Positions 34,403-46,653 of a DNA stretch of 64,000 bases are shown here, in pieces (position 1 is the first letter of the stretch; each line of letters begins with the position of its first letter). The stretch is taken from the NCBI GenBank assembly GCA_023374025.1, contig SIJG01000005.1, positions 704,546 through 768,545 on the forward strand, written 5' to 3'. Source of the stretch: Heterodera schachtii. Its lineage: Eukaryota; Nematoda; Chromadorea; Rhabditida; Heteroderidae. A program made the position numbers and the translations under genes. The notes below the pieces were generated by a model. It was not told the origin of the DNA. It saw only the letters and a list, made by a program, of their open reading frames with translations, and ran no database searches.

Positions 34403-35127
34403 AAACATTCATAAATATAAAAGCTAATGCAGAATAGAAGAATTTTTATATTACATAAGCGAGAGTATAGAATTATTTTAATGAAAATAAATAATAAACC
34501 AAACCCTTAAATTTTATACATAAAAATATGATTGTTCAAGAATTTGCGAAATTTGTAATAACTAATCGAATAAATTAAAGCAATTAAAATTATTATATTT
34601 GATTGTTTTCAATAATTATTAAATGTAATCATTGAAAAAAAAGAAACCATTGTTGTATATAAAAAATAAAAATGCAAAAAAAAATCATTTTATTTAATTT
34701 ATGGTTATCCGGGAGTAATTTAACCGAAAATTGATTAAAGAACATAAAAAATTCAATCAAAAAAAACATTCATAAATATAAAAGCTGATGCAGAATAGAA
34801 GAATTTGGATACTACATAAGCGAGAGTATTGAATTAATTTAATGAAAATAAATGATAAACAAAACCCTTAAATTTTATACATGAAAAATGATTGTTCAAG
34901 AATTTCAAAAATTAACAATAACTAATAAAATAAATTAAAGTAATTAAAATTATTATATTTGATTGTTTATCAATAATTTTAAATGTAATCATTGAAAAAA
35001 ATAAGAAACCACTGTTGTATGTAAAAAAAAAATAAAAATGCAAAAAAAAAAAATTTTACTTTATTATGGATATCCGGGAGTCATTTAACCGAAAATTGAT
35101 TAAAGAACATAAAAACTTTAATCAAAA
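34403..35127 (+). repeat. Tandem pair of a 361-base unit (Family J)
   Basis: Units at 34403-34763 and 34764-35127 both start ACATTCATAAATATAAAAGC, contain CATAAGCGAGAGTAT and ATGATTGTTCAAGAATTT, and end ATTGATTAAAGAACATAAAA. A truncated third copy is at 53663-53801 and a diverged fourth at 39190-39470. All are in one orientation. No coding potential is supported. Confidence 0.8.
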
Positions 35128-36288
35128 GGAGACTTGCACAATAATGAACTCTACAAAATCAAAAGATAGATAATTATTAAAAATAAAATCTAATTCTTCG
35201 CTTAGCATACATACTGTTATATAGAATTATTAAAGCATTTATAATATACTATTAAAAATATTGGAATTTCAACCATATAAGGCCACAAGTAACAAAAATA
35301 AAAAGAATCTTTTTCAAACAAGATTGCCGCAAATTAAAAAAGCTCTTAAAACAAAAATAAGAAAAGCCAAGAGCCAGGAAAAATAAATCAAAAAATTTTA
35401 ATTCTTATGTTAAATTGTTTAACACAAAAGCTAAAACATACCATGGAATAGCTAATATTTAATTAATAAAATAGATCACAAATATTAAGTATAAAACAGT
35501 AAATATTTTTTATATTTTTAAATTATAAATAAGAAATAATAAACATATAAATGCGTACAATCGATTTTAAATACTGCAAAACTTAAAATTAATTTGATAA
35601 TTTGTAAATATTTCTTAACAATTTAAAATGAAATAAAGTATTGACAATTGCAATCAATAAAAAGAATTCTTCCTGTAAAAATTTAGTAATGAAATGGTAA
35701 ATGAGTTTTAGAAATTATCATTAATTAGAGATTAATTGAAATTCAAAATACAAAAAATTTGTTAAACCGGAAAGTTTAATAGATAATAGAAATTTTTAAA
35801 GATATTTGCTATAAACATTGTTTCATAAATATATATTAAAACAAAATAAAATTTGAAGCATTTTGATTGTTAAATTAAAATGAGAGTAAATTTTTAATTA
35901 ATAAAATAATAAAAAAGTATAAAAGTTTAGAATGAAAAATTAATATGAAGAAAAAACATAAATTTACTTACAAATCGCATCAAACATGAAGTCGGCCTTC
36001 ATTGTCATTAATTAAAAAAACTTCTACGAATTTAAAGGGAAAAATTTTTCTCTAATTTGTAACAAAACCAAAATACTAAAAATTAGAAATAATTTTTAAA
36101 TTTAATAAAAAATAATTTAAAATAGAACATGGATAATGAAAATTAAAACCCTAGAATAACTATGACGCACAAGCAGGTGCATTATTCAACATGAGTTTTT
36201 ATCAAAGAAATTCATCTATCTGACAAAATGAGTATTTAAAAAGATTTTTATTGAATATACACTTTTATTAAAATTTGTTTTGTTTTAA
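35128..36288. other. AT-rich desert
   Basis: Noncoding. 35219-35290 (TATAGAATTATTAAAGCATT and flank) matches 44385-44460, another same-orientation dispersed repeat. Nothing else supported. Confidence 0.4.
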
Positions 36289-36420
36289 TATGACAACTTT
36301 CATTTGGCGAATTATGTGCAGGGTTTTTACATGAATTTTTCAGGTCAGAAAGTAAACTTTAAGGCGTCGAGAAATAAACATATAATAACAGTAAATAGTC
36401 TCGTAATGGACAAGAAATAA
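36289..36420 (+). CDS. Exon-like island, 43 codons
   Basis: Open from a stop at 36286: YDNFHLANYVQGFYMNFSGQ then KVNFKASRNK… to a TAA at 36418. The 3' third (AGAAATAAACATATAATAAC through GGACAAGAAATAA) is repeated almost exactly at 37094-37150. The 5' part resembles a patch at 36814-36870 (TCAGCTCAGGAAGCAAATTT). Copies are in the same orientation. There is no ATG near the start, so if coding this is an internal or last exon. Unrecognised. Confidence 0.3.
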   Translation, partial: YDNFHLANYVQGFYMNFSGQKVNFKASRNKHIITVNSLVMDKK

Positions 36421-38153
36421 TAATATTTGCTTCCAAATTAGATAATTATATAAAAATGATAAAAGGTACATATAACAAAATAATACAAAATAATATATCA
36501 AAAAACTTAAATAAAAATGACAAATAAATTATGAATATAATAATGGAAAACATCGGTGGCCTCTGATGGACCTAAAAATGACTTAAAGATAAAAACAACT
36601 AACAATATGCCGAAATAAATAATAATAATAATAATATCAAATAAATCCATTACTTTTAATTAATTATTTTCAAGATACATAAAAGCAAAACTACCTCGTT
36701 TATCAATATATAAAAATACCATTTTTTACAAAATTAAAAAAATAACAATTTAGAAATCATAATCATAAAACATTTTATTATGCAATAAAAATAAATTTCA
36801 ATAAAAATTGCTTTAAGGCGTCTCAGCTCAGGAAGCAAATTTATGTTCGTCAATGCTAGAAAAGACTAGAGCAGTAATATTAAATAATAAAGAATTAAGA
36901 ATAAAATATACATAAATAAATTAATATAAAAAATTAATAAATTAAATGCGCAAAATTTGAATTAACCAAATCCCAAATACAAAAAGATCACAGATTGTCA
37001 CTTCTCTCTTACTTACATTAAAATCATATATTTATTAATTTATTAAACATTTTTTAAAAACCGTTTTGCATGACTAATTAATAACGCAAATGACGAGAAA
37101 TAAACATATAATAACAGTAAATAGTCTCGTAATGGACAAGAAATAATAGTATTTGCTTCCAAAATAGATAATTATTAATTACATTAATGAATTAGGAATT
37201 AAGCAAAAGATAAAATGATAAAAGTTACATATAACCAAAATAATACAAAATAATATATGCTCCTTTTCATATCATAGTTATATATAAACAAGAAATCTTA
37301 AATGCATGTGAACTAAAATATCAAATGTGACACCGAGAAAATGATATGTATCGCACTTTAATTAAAAAATAAATACATACATATAAATTTACCTAATATT
37401 TATACAAAAGAAAGCGTCAAACCTTTTTTTTTTATGCACCGTATGTGCAATTTAGCCAATGATAATTAATTTAATTAATATGATAAACATTTCTCATAAC
37501 AGTTAAAATTTTAAAGAAATAAAAATAAAATTAAAATATTCCTTGAAAAGTACGGAAGCAATTTATATGACTTAATTTTCCCATAAATAAATTTATGTCC
37601 ATTAATAAAAAAAGATTAATTTAAAATAAAAAAATAAATCAAAAAATCTTTTACATTTGTGAAAGCCTTTTTTTATGCTGCGATATTCAATAAAAGCCTA
37701 ATATAAAACTGAATTGTTTTAACAATATTTAACTTGCTTCTATTACCTGTATTCTTAAAAATTTACAAAAACTTATTAGCATTTACAAAAATAAAAACAA
37801 TTAATAAAAATCAAAGACAAAAACTATTACTAAAAATAAAATTCAGCAAAACAATTAAATTGCTTGAATAGAATTATAAATATAAAACTATTATATTTAA
37901 TGATGGAGAGCTCTAATTAGAATTGAAAAAAAAGAAAAATTAATTTTGAAGACTCTCAACCACAGAGGTATTTTAATATTTAAAAGTTTAAAATACTATG
38001 TTTTCTAAATTAAAAATGTTCATCTTTATTATCATGGAATATTATGTTTAAAATACTTAAATTAAAAAATATTCTTGATTGTTCGAAATATTAATTAATC
38101 AGATATGAAGAAATAAAATTGTAATGCCTTTAAAAATTACTACTAATTAAAAA
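36421..38153. repeat. Desert with local direct repeats
   Basis: 37094-37250 repeats 36369-36495 (AAACATATAATAACAGTAAA, then CTTCCAAA…AGATAATTAT) with an inserted segment. 36814-36870 is a diverged copy of part of 36345-36400. Elsewhere plain AT-rich DNA; no gene supported. Confidence 0.5.
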
Positions 38154-38500
38154 AAGCTATACATTGATAATTTTTTCCAACAAAAATAATGGAAAATAAA
38201 CCTGAAACATATTAAAAATAAAAATTTACCATTACCTAATAATTTTAATCAAAGTAAGTTTTGGGTTTACCTTTAGCCAATTTCTTTGGAACGTGACTAT
38301 TCGAAAACATTTGAAGCTGTACGATTCAAATTTGGCACGACGAATCGACAAAAACCTATATGTTGACAACGTACTCATGGGTACACTAATAAAAATAATT
38401 GAAATGCATAGAAATATTTTAAAGATATGACTTGTTAATTTGATATTAAAATAAAAATGAATAGATCAAATTACAAAAAGTTTATTTTACTTTAAAATAA
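38154..38500 (+). repeat. Family Z block, copy 2
   Basis: Matches 11868-12225 along its length: AAAGCTATACATTGATAATTT, AATGGAAAATA, the exon-like island, CTCATGGGTACA, then AAAAGTTTATTTTA. A third fragment is at 40500-40610. Confidence 0.65.
38277..38430 (+). CDS. Exon-like island of Family Z, second copy
   Basis: Acceptor-like TTTACCTTTAG is followed by QFLWNVTIRKHLKLYDSNLA then RRIDKNLYVDNVLMGTLI…, open to a TGA at 38428. It aligns with 12004-12202 as FL.N.TIR.HL.LY.S.LARRI; the rest diverges. A shared CATGG|GTACA could be the donor. Retention of the frame in both copies is modest evidence of past coding function. Protein family unknown. Confidence 0.4.
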
Positions 38501-38593
38501 AAAAAATTGATTAAAGTAAAAACTAATTAAAACCAAATATGAATATAAAAATGCTAAAAATAAATTAAAATAAATTAGATGTCCAAATGATGA

Positions 38594-38677
38594 AAAGGCA
38601 GATATCCAGCCGTTTCCCCATCTTATATTGAAGATTTTGCCGACCGCGAGTTGATTGAACCACTCATTCAAGCGTGA
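38594..38677 (+). CDS. Exon-like island, unrecognised
   Basis: A plus frame KGRYPAVSPSYIEDFADREL… to a TGA at 38675, in a G+C-rich patch unlike the surrounding desert. AAAAG|GC just upstream is a weak acceptor. There is no second copy and no start codon. It may be the last exon of a gene or a relic. Confidence 0.25.
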   Translation, partial: KGRYPAVSPSYIEDFADRELIEPLIQA

Positions 38678-39869
38678 TACTGAATTTTGGGTTAGAAGAA
38701 TACCAAATGAAATGCCATAATGACTTTATAATAAATTTAAAAAATGATTTAGAATTAATTAAATAAAAGAATTTATCATCAAAATTCAATAATAAATTAA
38801 ATGATGAAATTAAAGCTAATCTCTTCTAATTATAATCTCCAAAATTTCGAGTTTGATTTTGAAAAGCTATGAAGAATATATTTAAAAATAATTTTAAGTA
38901 AAATTCATAACCTTAAAATTTCAATAACATAAAATTAATTTTCATAATCATTCAATTTTCATTATAATTCACATAATTTTAACTGCAGAAAGAACGGAAA
39001 ATATTTTATACATTTTATTTAAATTTTTGTTATGCATATTAATGCAATTAATTAACGTTAATAATACAAAAAAGAATATATTCTACTGGATTAATTTATC
39101 GCAAACTTTGTACAATTATTTATTTTTAATTGAAATATGCAAATGACTCAAAAGATTAACTATAAAATTTGGAGGAATATGATAATGCTCAAACGCAGAA
39201 TCGAAGAAATTTGGGATTTTATAAGCGAGAATATAGAATTATTTTAATGAAAATAAATGAGAAAGAAATATTTAGATTTTATACCTAAGAAAGTATGATT
39301 GTTCGACAATTTTAAAAATTTATGAATAACTAATAAAATAAATTAAAGGAATTATAATTATTTTATTTGATTGTTTTTTTATAATTATTAAATGTAATTC
39401 ATTAAATAAAAGAAGAAACCATCGTTGCATGAAAAAAAATCTGAAAAAAATTATTTACTTTTAGTTATGGTTATCGCAATTTTAATACAAACTATTCTTA
39501 ATGTATTCATTAATAAAACAATTAAAATTAAATAATGTTCATTACCAAATAAAAAAGATAAATATTTTAATAAATAGAGAAAAATACTGCGACATTTTTT
39601 ATAACTTTAAAATTTGAAAAAAGCATTACTTTTAAATTATTAATACAGCTCGTTGTGAAATGAAGTGTGATCCCATCATGTTACAAGTGAAAATTATGAA
39701 ACCTATTAGTTATTAATCTAATAGTGTAAATAAAAGATTATAATTTAACAAAAAAGAAAGTAATATAATTCAAAGAATAATTTAATTGCAAAGTATTTGA
39801 TACCGATTTTGTGAAAATTATATTATAATAATAAATAAATTATAAAAAAAATAATTAATACCTGCACAT
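38678..39869. repeat. Desert with Family P and J blocks
   Basis: About 38880-39010 matches 12410-12500 and 56700-56800 (AACTGCAGAAAGAACG shared with 56772). About 39190-39470 is a diverged copy of the 34403 unit (AAGCGAGAATATAGAATTAT). Around 39640-39710 a plus frame, NTARCEMKCDPIMLQVKIMK, is possible but unproven. Confidence 0.45.
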
Positions 39870-40010
39870 CAGGGCTGTTGTAAGTTTCGCTTTTCGCCTT
39901 TTCGCTTTTTTTGGGCGTTTCACTTTCGCTTTTTACCTTTCGCTTTTTGGCGGAAAAAGCGAAAAAAAATAAACGCCTAAAGATTGGGTTTATAAAATAA
40001 ACAATGGCAT
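39870..40010 (+). mobile_element. hAT-like transposon end with hairpin
   Basis: CAGGGCTGTTGTAAGTTTCG at 39870 resembles a hAT left end (CAGGG.TG). It is followed by a cluster of TTTCGCTTTTCGCCTTTT repeats and a perfect stem CGCTTTTT/AAAAAGCG around GGCGG (about 39940-39960). No inverse copy of the end is found within 2 kb, so the element is truncated or its right end has decayed. Confidence 0.4.
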
Positions 40011-40110
40011 TTTTGTGGAAGAAAAAGCAAAAAATTTAAAAAAATTTTGAATTTATTAACCATTTTACCAAATTTTTATTAAATAAAGTAAATTTGTTAT
40101 TTTTATTAAT

Positions 40111-40182
40111 GTGTCGTGTAGTGTAGTGGTTAGTGCATCAATCTTCACATTACTTTCGTTCATGAGTTCGGTGCTGGTTTAC
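40111..40182 (+). ncRNA. tRNA-like sequence (pseudogene or SINE head)
   Basis: TAGTGTAGTGGTTAGTGC is a good internal A box, and GAGTTCGGTGC 32 bases further is a degenerate B box, at tRNA-like spacing. The 5' seven bases GTGTCGT have no pairing partner downstream, so no acceptor stem forms. This is therefore not a working tRNA. An A/T-rich tail follows, as in tRNA-derived SINEs, but no second copy is present in this window. Confidence 0.4.
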
Positions 40183-43100
40183 TTATTTTAATTTATTTAT
40201 TTTAATTTTATTTTATTTTTTTATTATATAATTCGTTTTTCTTGACAATAATCAGCAGTAGTTTGAGAATGTATATGTGATTAACGGCTGAAATAGTTGT
40301 CAAGAATAGAAATTAAAAAATAATATGAAGCTATAATGATAAATATATATAAGTGTGGAATTAATAAAATTTATTGGCTAAATATATAACCCGAAAAATA
40401 TACATAAATATATAATTATATTCTTGATTATAAGAAATATAAATTAATCGGATATGAAGAAAAAAATCGTATTGCCTTTAAACATTACTATTTATATAAA
40501 AAAGCTATACATTGATAATCTTTTCAAACAAAAAAATGAATAGAAATATTTTAATCTAAATTGTTAATTTGATATTAAAAATAAAAATGCAAAATTCATA
40601 ATCTTCATATTATCAACACCACAAAATGATCAAACTTAAATATTTTTATTTAAATTTTACACAATTTTACTACAGTAGTAGCAACTTTTTTTAATTTTAT
40701 ATTAATAATTTATCTCTTTTTTTAAAGAAATCACTGTGATCTTGATTTCGAATAAAAATTTATACAGCATAGCAACTAAAATATTCAAAAATTCTCATAA
40801 AAGAAAATAAAAGAAGAGAAGAATTGTTAACAATAATTAAAAATTAACATTAAATTAAAAAACTATACAAAAGAAGCTGATTCATTAAGCTCAATGTTGA
40901 AAATATAATAATTCCTTCCTCAAAGTCAAGAAATACGGAGAATATTTAAATAAAAGATTAAATAAAGAAGGTCCAAACGAACGCAACGACGAGAGAACTA
41001 AGAAAAAATTAATTTTTTTGAAACAGTATTAATACACCCCTAAGAATGATATTCGTGGATAAAGGGCAAAAAATTTATACAATTTTGAATTTTTTAACCA
41101 TTTTGATAAATTTTATGAAATAAAGTAAAAATGCGAGCAATCTATTCTAATATTAATGTCAAATATAAAAAATTTAAATTAGATTTAACAAATAAATACT
41201 TAAATTTTAAAAATAATTCTGAGTAATAATTCATAAACTAAAATTCTCGAAAAAGATAATAAAAGAAGAAGAAGAATTTGTTAAAATAATTTATAAAAAA
41301 CATTAAAAAAACTATAAAAAGAAGCTGAATCATTAAGTTCAATGTCAAAATATAATAAAAACAATCTTGTAGATTTAGATTAAAAAAAATTAATATACCA
41401 ATTTACTTAACTTAATTATCGGACATAAATTTTTTATAAAATGTATAATTAGAAAACCTAATGAATATTTAAAAAGTAAATTAATTAATTAAAGTCCTAA
41501 TTAAAATTTACCTATAATATAAAGATTTATAAATTCGAATGAAACGCTGTCTATCAAACTCAGACAGATTTTGATATAATATTTATTGTAGCTTTTTATT
41601 AAAATTACAAATTTAATTCAAAATAATTTTTTATATAAATTCACATGAAATCAATTCACACTTTAGTAAAATACAAGCCAAAAACCAAAATATTAAACTT
41701 TAATTAATAATTAAGTTAAATTAAACTTGCTTACACGCACTAATGAACCATAAATTACATCAAAACTAAGCGACCAATGTGTTTTAATGATTAAAAAAAT
41801 GTGTAAACAAAATATTTAAAACTAATTCGAATTAGAAAAAAGGAAACATAAACAACTTAAGAAAAAATTAATGGATGTTATTAAGTACTTGTTGTGCCTA
41901 AAAATATAAACCACAGAATAATTCATTAATTAAAATTTTTAACGTAAAAAACAGCTCAATGGAAATGAAGGTTCACCCACAAATTTTCCAGTAAAACTGA
42001 GAAATCAATTTTAAAATATAAATTAAGATTTGAAAATATCATATTAAGGTATTGTTGTGAGGGTTCACTTGTCTTTTATTATTATTTATCTTTATAAATT
42101 ATAAAAACCTTCTAAACATAATTTAAAATATTCATTATAACTCAGATAAAATCCGCATTTATTCAGCTGGTAATTTGGTAAAATAATTTTAAAATATTAT
42201 TATTTTCTTGCAAAAAAAATTACATTAAAAATAAATAAAGCGATTTTAATGAAAAGCAAATTATAAATATTAATATAGTGGTAAGAAAAATAAAACACAC
42301 ACTTGGTGTTATTCAATGAAACAACTTTTAATATATGAATATAATAAAAATAAAAATAAAAATATAGCTATTCTTGATAATTCTATTTGAATATATATTA
42401 TCAAATCAAAGTTTAATTTAAATTTTACAACAATATAATTCATTAAAGCAAATAAAAAAGCTTATAAACATAAGGCTAAAAGAACCAAAAAATCTCAATA
42501 GCTTAATGCGCGGGAAAACATTCAACCAGTCGAGAGTTTATAAAAATTTAAAAATATAATTGAACTAAACAGAATTCAATAAAAACAAAACACTTTTATA
42601 ATTAGGGTAAAAAGCAGTAAGATTAAAGAATCCATAATAAAAACGAATTGAAGCTTAAAAATTTATATTCTGACTCCAAAGAAGCCACATACGCCAATCT
42701 AATCCTTTACCTTTATATTTATTTCTATAGTTAATAATTTAATAATAAATTTGAAAAAAATAAAGATCCATAATTAAATAGATATTTGATAAAATTCAAA
42801 GTTTTGTAAATAACTAATTTCTACTTGAATTTTACTTTTCTTTGTTTTGATAAATTATATGAAAAGTGGCTTATTGAATTTATTTTAAAAAGCAAGTGTG
42901 AAATAACTCAAGAGTACTCATAAATATTAATTAAATCATTGAATATATTCAAGAAACATTTAAAAATTGATAATTGGTGCATATTTCACGACTTTATTTG
43001 CATACTATGCGTATATTTTGGCCACTTTTCGTACATATTTTTTGCAGCACTGCAAATTATAATAAAGAAACAATCTGAAGATGAAAATAAAAGTAAAATA

Positions 43101-44189
43101 TTATTAAACAAATAAAATTTTAATTTTAAATTGGAATTATATTATCTTAATCTTAACAGCCAATCAATGATATTTAAGAGAATCTATTAAATATGAATTA
43201 TCATAAATCTAAAAAGGCAACAATAAATAATTTAAATTATCAAACATTGGCAAATATTAAGAAGGATTTCTCGGAAAAAAAATCGTTAAAAAAAATGGAC
43301 GAAAATAAATAAAAATATCAAATAATTAGAATTTAAAAAAGCTAAAAGAAAAATTATTTATTTATCATTTTTAAAATATTAAATTGCTTCAATAATGACA
43401 ACAACGCATTTCACTACAATGCACTGATAATAATTGGAAATGACGATCAAGAATATTTTAATTTTAAAAAAATGAATATTGGAGACAAAATTTTCAATAT
43501 AAATGTAATTGGTCAAAATAATTTTTATATTTTTTAAAGTAATTTTCTTGCAAATAAATTTCATTTATGAAAAAGGTGATAATTACGAGCATACAATAAA
43601 TAGAAATTTGGAAATTTTATCAACAAATTGTTTTGTTTATACATTCTAACAAATATTAAAAAAAAATTATGAAAATTTTAATCCAATTAACAAATATGAA
43701 CAACAAATTTAAATCCTAAAAATATGGAATAAACTGTAAAAATTAAAAAAGAATAAAAAGAAAAATTTATTCTTTTTAAATTTCCTTTTGCTTTGGCAAG
43801 TGGAAAGATAAAATAAAAAAAGAAAAATATTAAAACTAATACTAAAATGTTAGAGTAAAGCAGAGAATTTAATGCTATAAGAAAAATTAATTCAAATTTT
43901 ATACTTAAAAATATTTTAAAAGATAATTAAATAATTTATGGAATAAAAAGAACTATAAATTTTATCAAATACACTTTTATTTATTCCACAAATGCAATGT
44001 TTATATGCCTTGAAGATGTGAATAATAAAAACAATAAATAGAGTATCAAATTACCTAAACTAATTAAAAAGAAGAGAATAAAATTATTCAATTAAAGAAG
44101 ATGTGATTAATTTTATAATATATTTGTTCGGAATAAAAACTAATACATTAACAATTAAATGAACAATTATTTTTGAAAATAAAAAATTA
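40183..44189. other. AT-rich desert with repeat fragments
   Basis: It contains Family Z scrap (40500-40610), two short AAGAAGCTGATTCATTAAG blocks (about 40872 and 41320; a third near 56868), a Family P block (41190-41270) and a Family Q scrap (40970-41040, AACGACGAGAGAAC, as at 27190). 41045-41120 resembles 40020-40100. No gene supported. Confidence 0.45.
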
Positions 44190-44590
44190 TTAAATTAAAA
44201 AAAAGGAATAATAAGCTTTGAAAAACACAATAATAAAATATTTTTATTCATTTTTATCAACAGAAGTGCGAAAGAAAGGTACAACCCTAAAACAGGAGGA
44301 ATAAATTAAAATATTTAGCGTTTATAAAAAAAGGGATTTATTTTTTGATTAAAGTTTAAATGAATTATTCGTTTACCAAACTGTAATATAGAATTATTAA
44401 AGCATTTATAAAAATACTATTATTATATTGGTATTTTCTCCTATAAGTATACGATTAACAAAAAGCAAAAGTACTAACATATTAATAATTAAATTAAAAA
44501 AAGGAATAATCAGCTTTGAAAAACACAATAATAAAATATTTTATTCATTTTTACACCAGAAGTGCGAAAGAAAGCTACAACCCTAAAACT
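44190..44590 (+). repeat. Local direct repeat pair
   Basis: 44190-44293 and 44489-44590 both read GCTTTGAAAAACACAATAAT … GAAGTGCGAAAGAAAG … ACAACCCTAAAAC, differing at a few bases. The intervening 195 bases include a copy of the 35219 repeat. Noncoding. Confidence 0.75.
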
Positions 44591-44693
44591 TATTTGGTTA
44601 TAATTAATTACAAACCAATAATCAATTTTACAAATAAAGCTTTTTAAAATTTTTGTATTTTTATTTTTTAATTTTTATAAAATTAATTCGCTA

Positions 44694-44894
44694 ATGCAAA
44701 TTAAAGAATTATATAACTACCATCATTTTGAACTAATGAAAAGTTCGTTCGATTATTTGCTGATTCTTTTGTTAGTCTCATTAAGATTAATTGGCATTTT
44801 TTTTGCGTCCAAGTGGCGTTTTTGGTTATTTATTTTTTTCCGCGGCATGAGTTCGGTGAGGAACGCAAGAAAAACAAGTTTTTATTCAGTTTAA
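44694..44894 (+). CDS. Doubtful small membrane-like frame
   Basis: A 66-codon ATG frame with a hydrophobic stretch YLLILLLVSLRLIGIFF and a basic tail. G+C is somewhat higher than nearby (TTCCGCGGCATGAGTTCGG). Hydrophobic frames are common by chance where T is abundant, and no homologue is recognised. Confidence 0.15.
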   Translation: MQIKELYNYHHFELMKSSFDYLLILLLVSLRLIGIFFASKWRFWLFIFFRGMSSVRNARKTSFYSV

Positions 44895-45976
44895 TGATTC
44901 TTAAAAATTTTATCAATATTGTGTAACTCATTTATTAGTAAAATAAATTTTCAAATTTTGAAGAAAAAATTTTCACAATACAGTATAACAATTTCATGCT
45001 TTTAAAAATTTACATAAACTAAAAAATATGGATTCAAAAAAAGAAAAATATTTGAAATTATCTATATAAAATTAACGACACATCATTTATAAGAAGGATA
45101 ATAAATGCTATAATAATAAAATTCAATAAATAAATAAATATTATTATTATTAATATATCAATCGATTAAAAATGATTTATTTAGAGATTGTTTAAATTAG
45201 TTAGCATTAAATAGCAGAAATTTATGTAATAAATTGAATAAAAAGCCAACTAAACATTATCTTTTTAATATCTCAATAGCTCCATAATATGGAACCAGTG
45301 GCAAAACCGAGAATGGGTTCTGTGCGTCGATATCATAATAAAATGAAAAAATTTAAAATAATTTATTAAAAGATAAATAAAACTATTTATTTAAAAAAAA
45401 AATTAAAAATTTATATGAAAGAGAATTGTGAAGGACAATTCTGAAGATAAATTCAATTTAAAAGTAAAAACAAAATTAAAATCCATTTAAGACCTCACCT
45501 TCAAACAAAAAGAAAAACTAAAAATAGATTTTTAATTAATAGATCAAAGTTAATTGGATAATTACCAAGATAAAAACCAAAAATGTAAAATATTTTTAAA
45601 TAAAATTTAAATCAAAAAATAATAATGTTGTTTTGTTTTCAGCAGCAATATATATATTATTAAAAACGCTATATATAAATATTTTTTTAAATATTTAGAA
45701 ATATTAATGAAAATTTGTTAGATTAATTGTTTCTTTTTCTTTGGGTGTAATTAGAATGGAATATATTCGAATATTCTAAAAGAGAAAAATTAAAGGTACA
45801 AAAACTAGTAAATTGCAAAAATCATAAAATATTTTCAAATTTAAGTATTATTTGAACATGCCCAAAAATAAAATTAAATAACATTTATTGCAAATAAATA
45901 TTAGGCCCAAATAATCTGGATAACAGGTGGCTTTTTACACGATGAAACCAAATTAAGTAAAACTCAAAATTTTAAG
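44895..45976. other. AT-rich desert
   Basis: A 26-codon ATG frame at 45289 (MEPVAKPRMGSVRRYHNK…) lies in a small G+C-rich patch but is too short to trust. Nothing else is supported. Confidence 0.35.
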
Positions 45977-46063
45977 TCGAAAAATTATGGCTGCTATTGG
46001 CATAGCTGTGGGCGATGTTTCGACCCTGAGGACCAGCTTGAGGATGGAAAAACATGGCGTTAA
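45977..46063 (+). CDS. Cysteine-rich exon-like island
   Basis: Acceptor-like AATTTTAAG is followed by SKNYGCYWHSCGRCFDPEDQ then LEDGKTWR and a TAA. The patch is G+C-rich with purine-first codons. The GCYW..CGRC pattern suggests a small disulfide-rich peptide, but a second plus frame (MAAIGIAVGDVSTLRTSLRM…) is also open over the same bases, so the frame is unproven. No homologue in the window. Confidence 0.3.
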   Translation, partial: SKNYGCYWHSCGRCFDPEDQLEDGKTWR

Positions 46064-46653
46064 ATATTTTTATAATCAAAGTTACGCTTTTTAATTGCTA
46101 AAAATCGATAAACAGGTACCTATACTGTGCTAAAAATGCTGAAATAAACTCATAAAACTGGAAAATGTCAAAAAGTGGTGAAATAATTGCCTAAAATTAA
46201 TACTTTTGTTTCAATATATAAAAAAATTTTCAATTAAATAATTGACAAAAGCTGAGAAATAAATTAAAAATTTACTTTAAAATTGATATAGTAAAATCAT
46301 CTACAAATACAAAGCGGTAAATGATAAAATAACGATTAATTAGTGAAAAAAAGGAGCACAAATAAAGCTCTATTGCTGTAAAGTTTTGGTATTATAGAGT
46401 CAATGATTACACCAAAAATATAAACCTAATAAAATCTTAAAGAAATTATTGAATAAAAATTAAAATTGAACTTTTTTATAAAATGCACAATAAAGAATAA
46501 ATAATATTTTGAAATAATAACTTTGAATTTTATAACAATATAACACATTATTTAAAAATCAAATAAAAAGGCTTATAAAGTGAAAGCTAAAAGAGCAAAA
46601 AATCCAATGATGAGTGGTAAAACATATGTGTATGGGAACAAGAATAGTTAGCT
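46064..46653. other. AT-rich desert
   Basis: No feature seen. This is the left flank of the complete hAT element. Confidence 0.5.
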
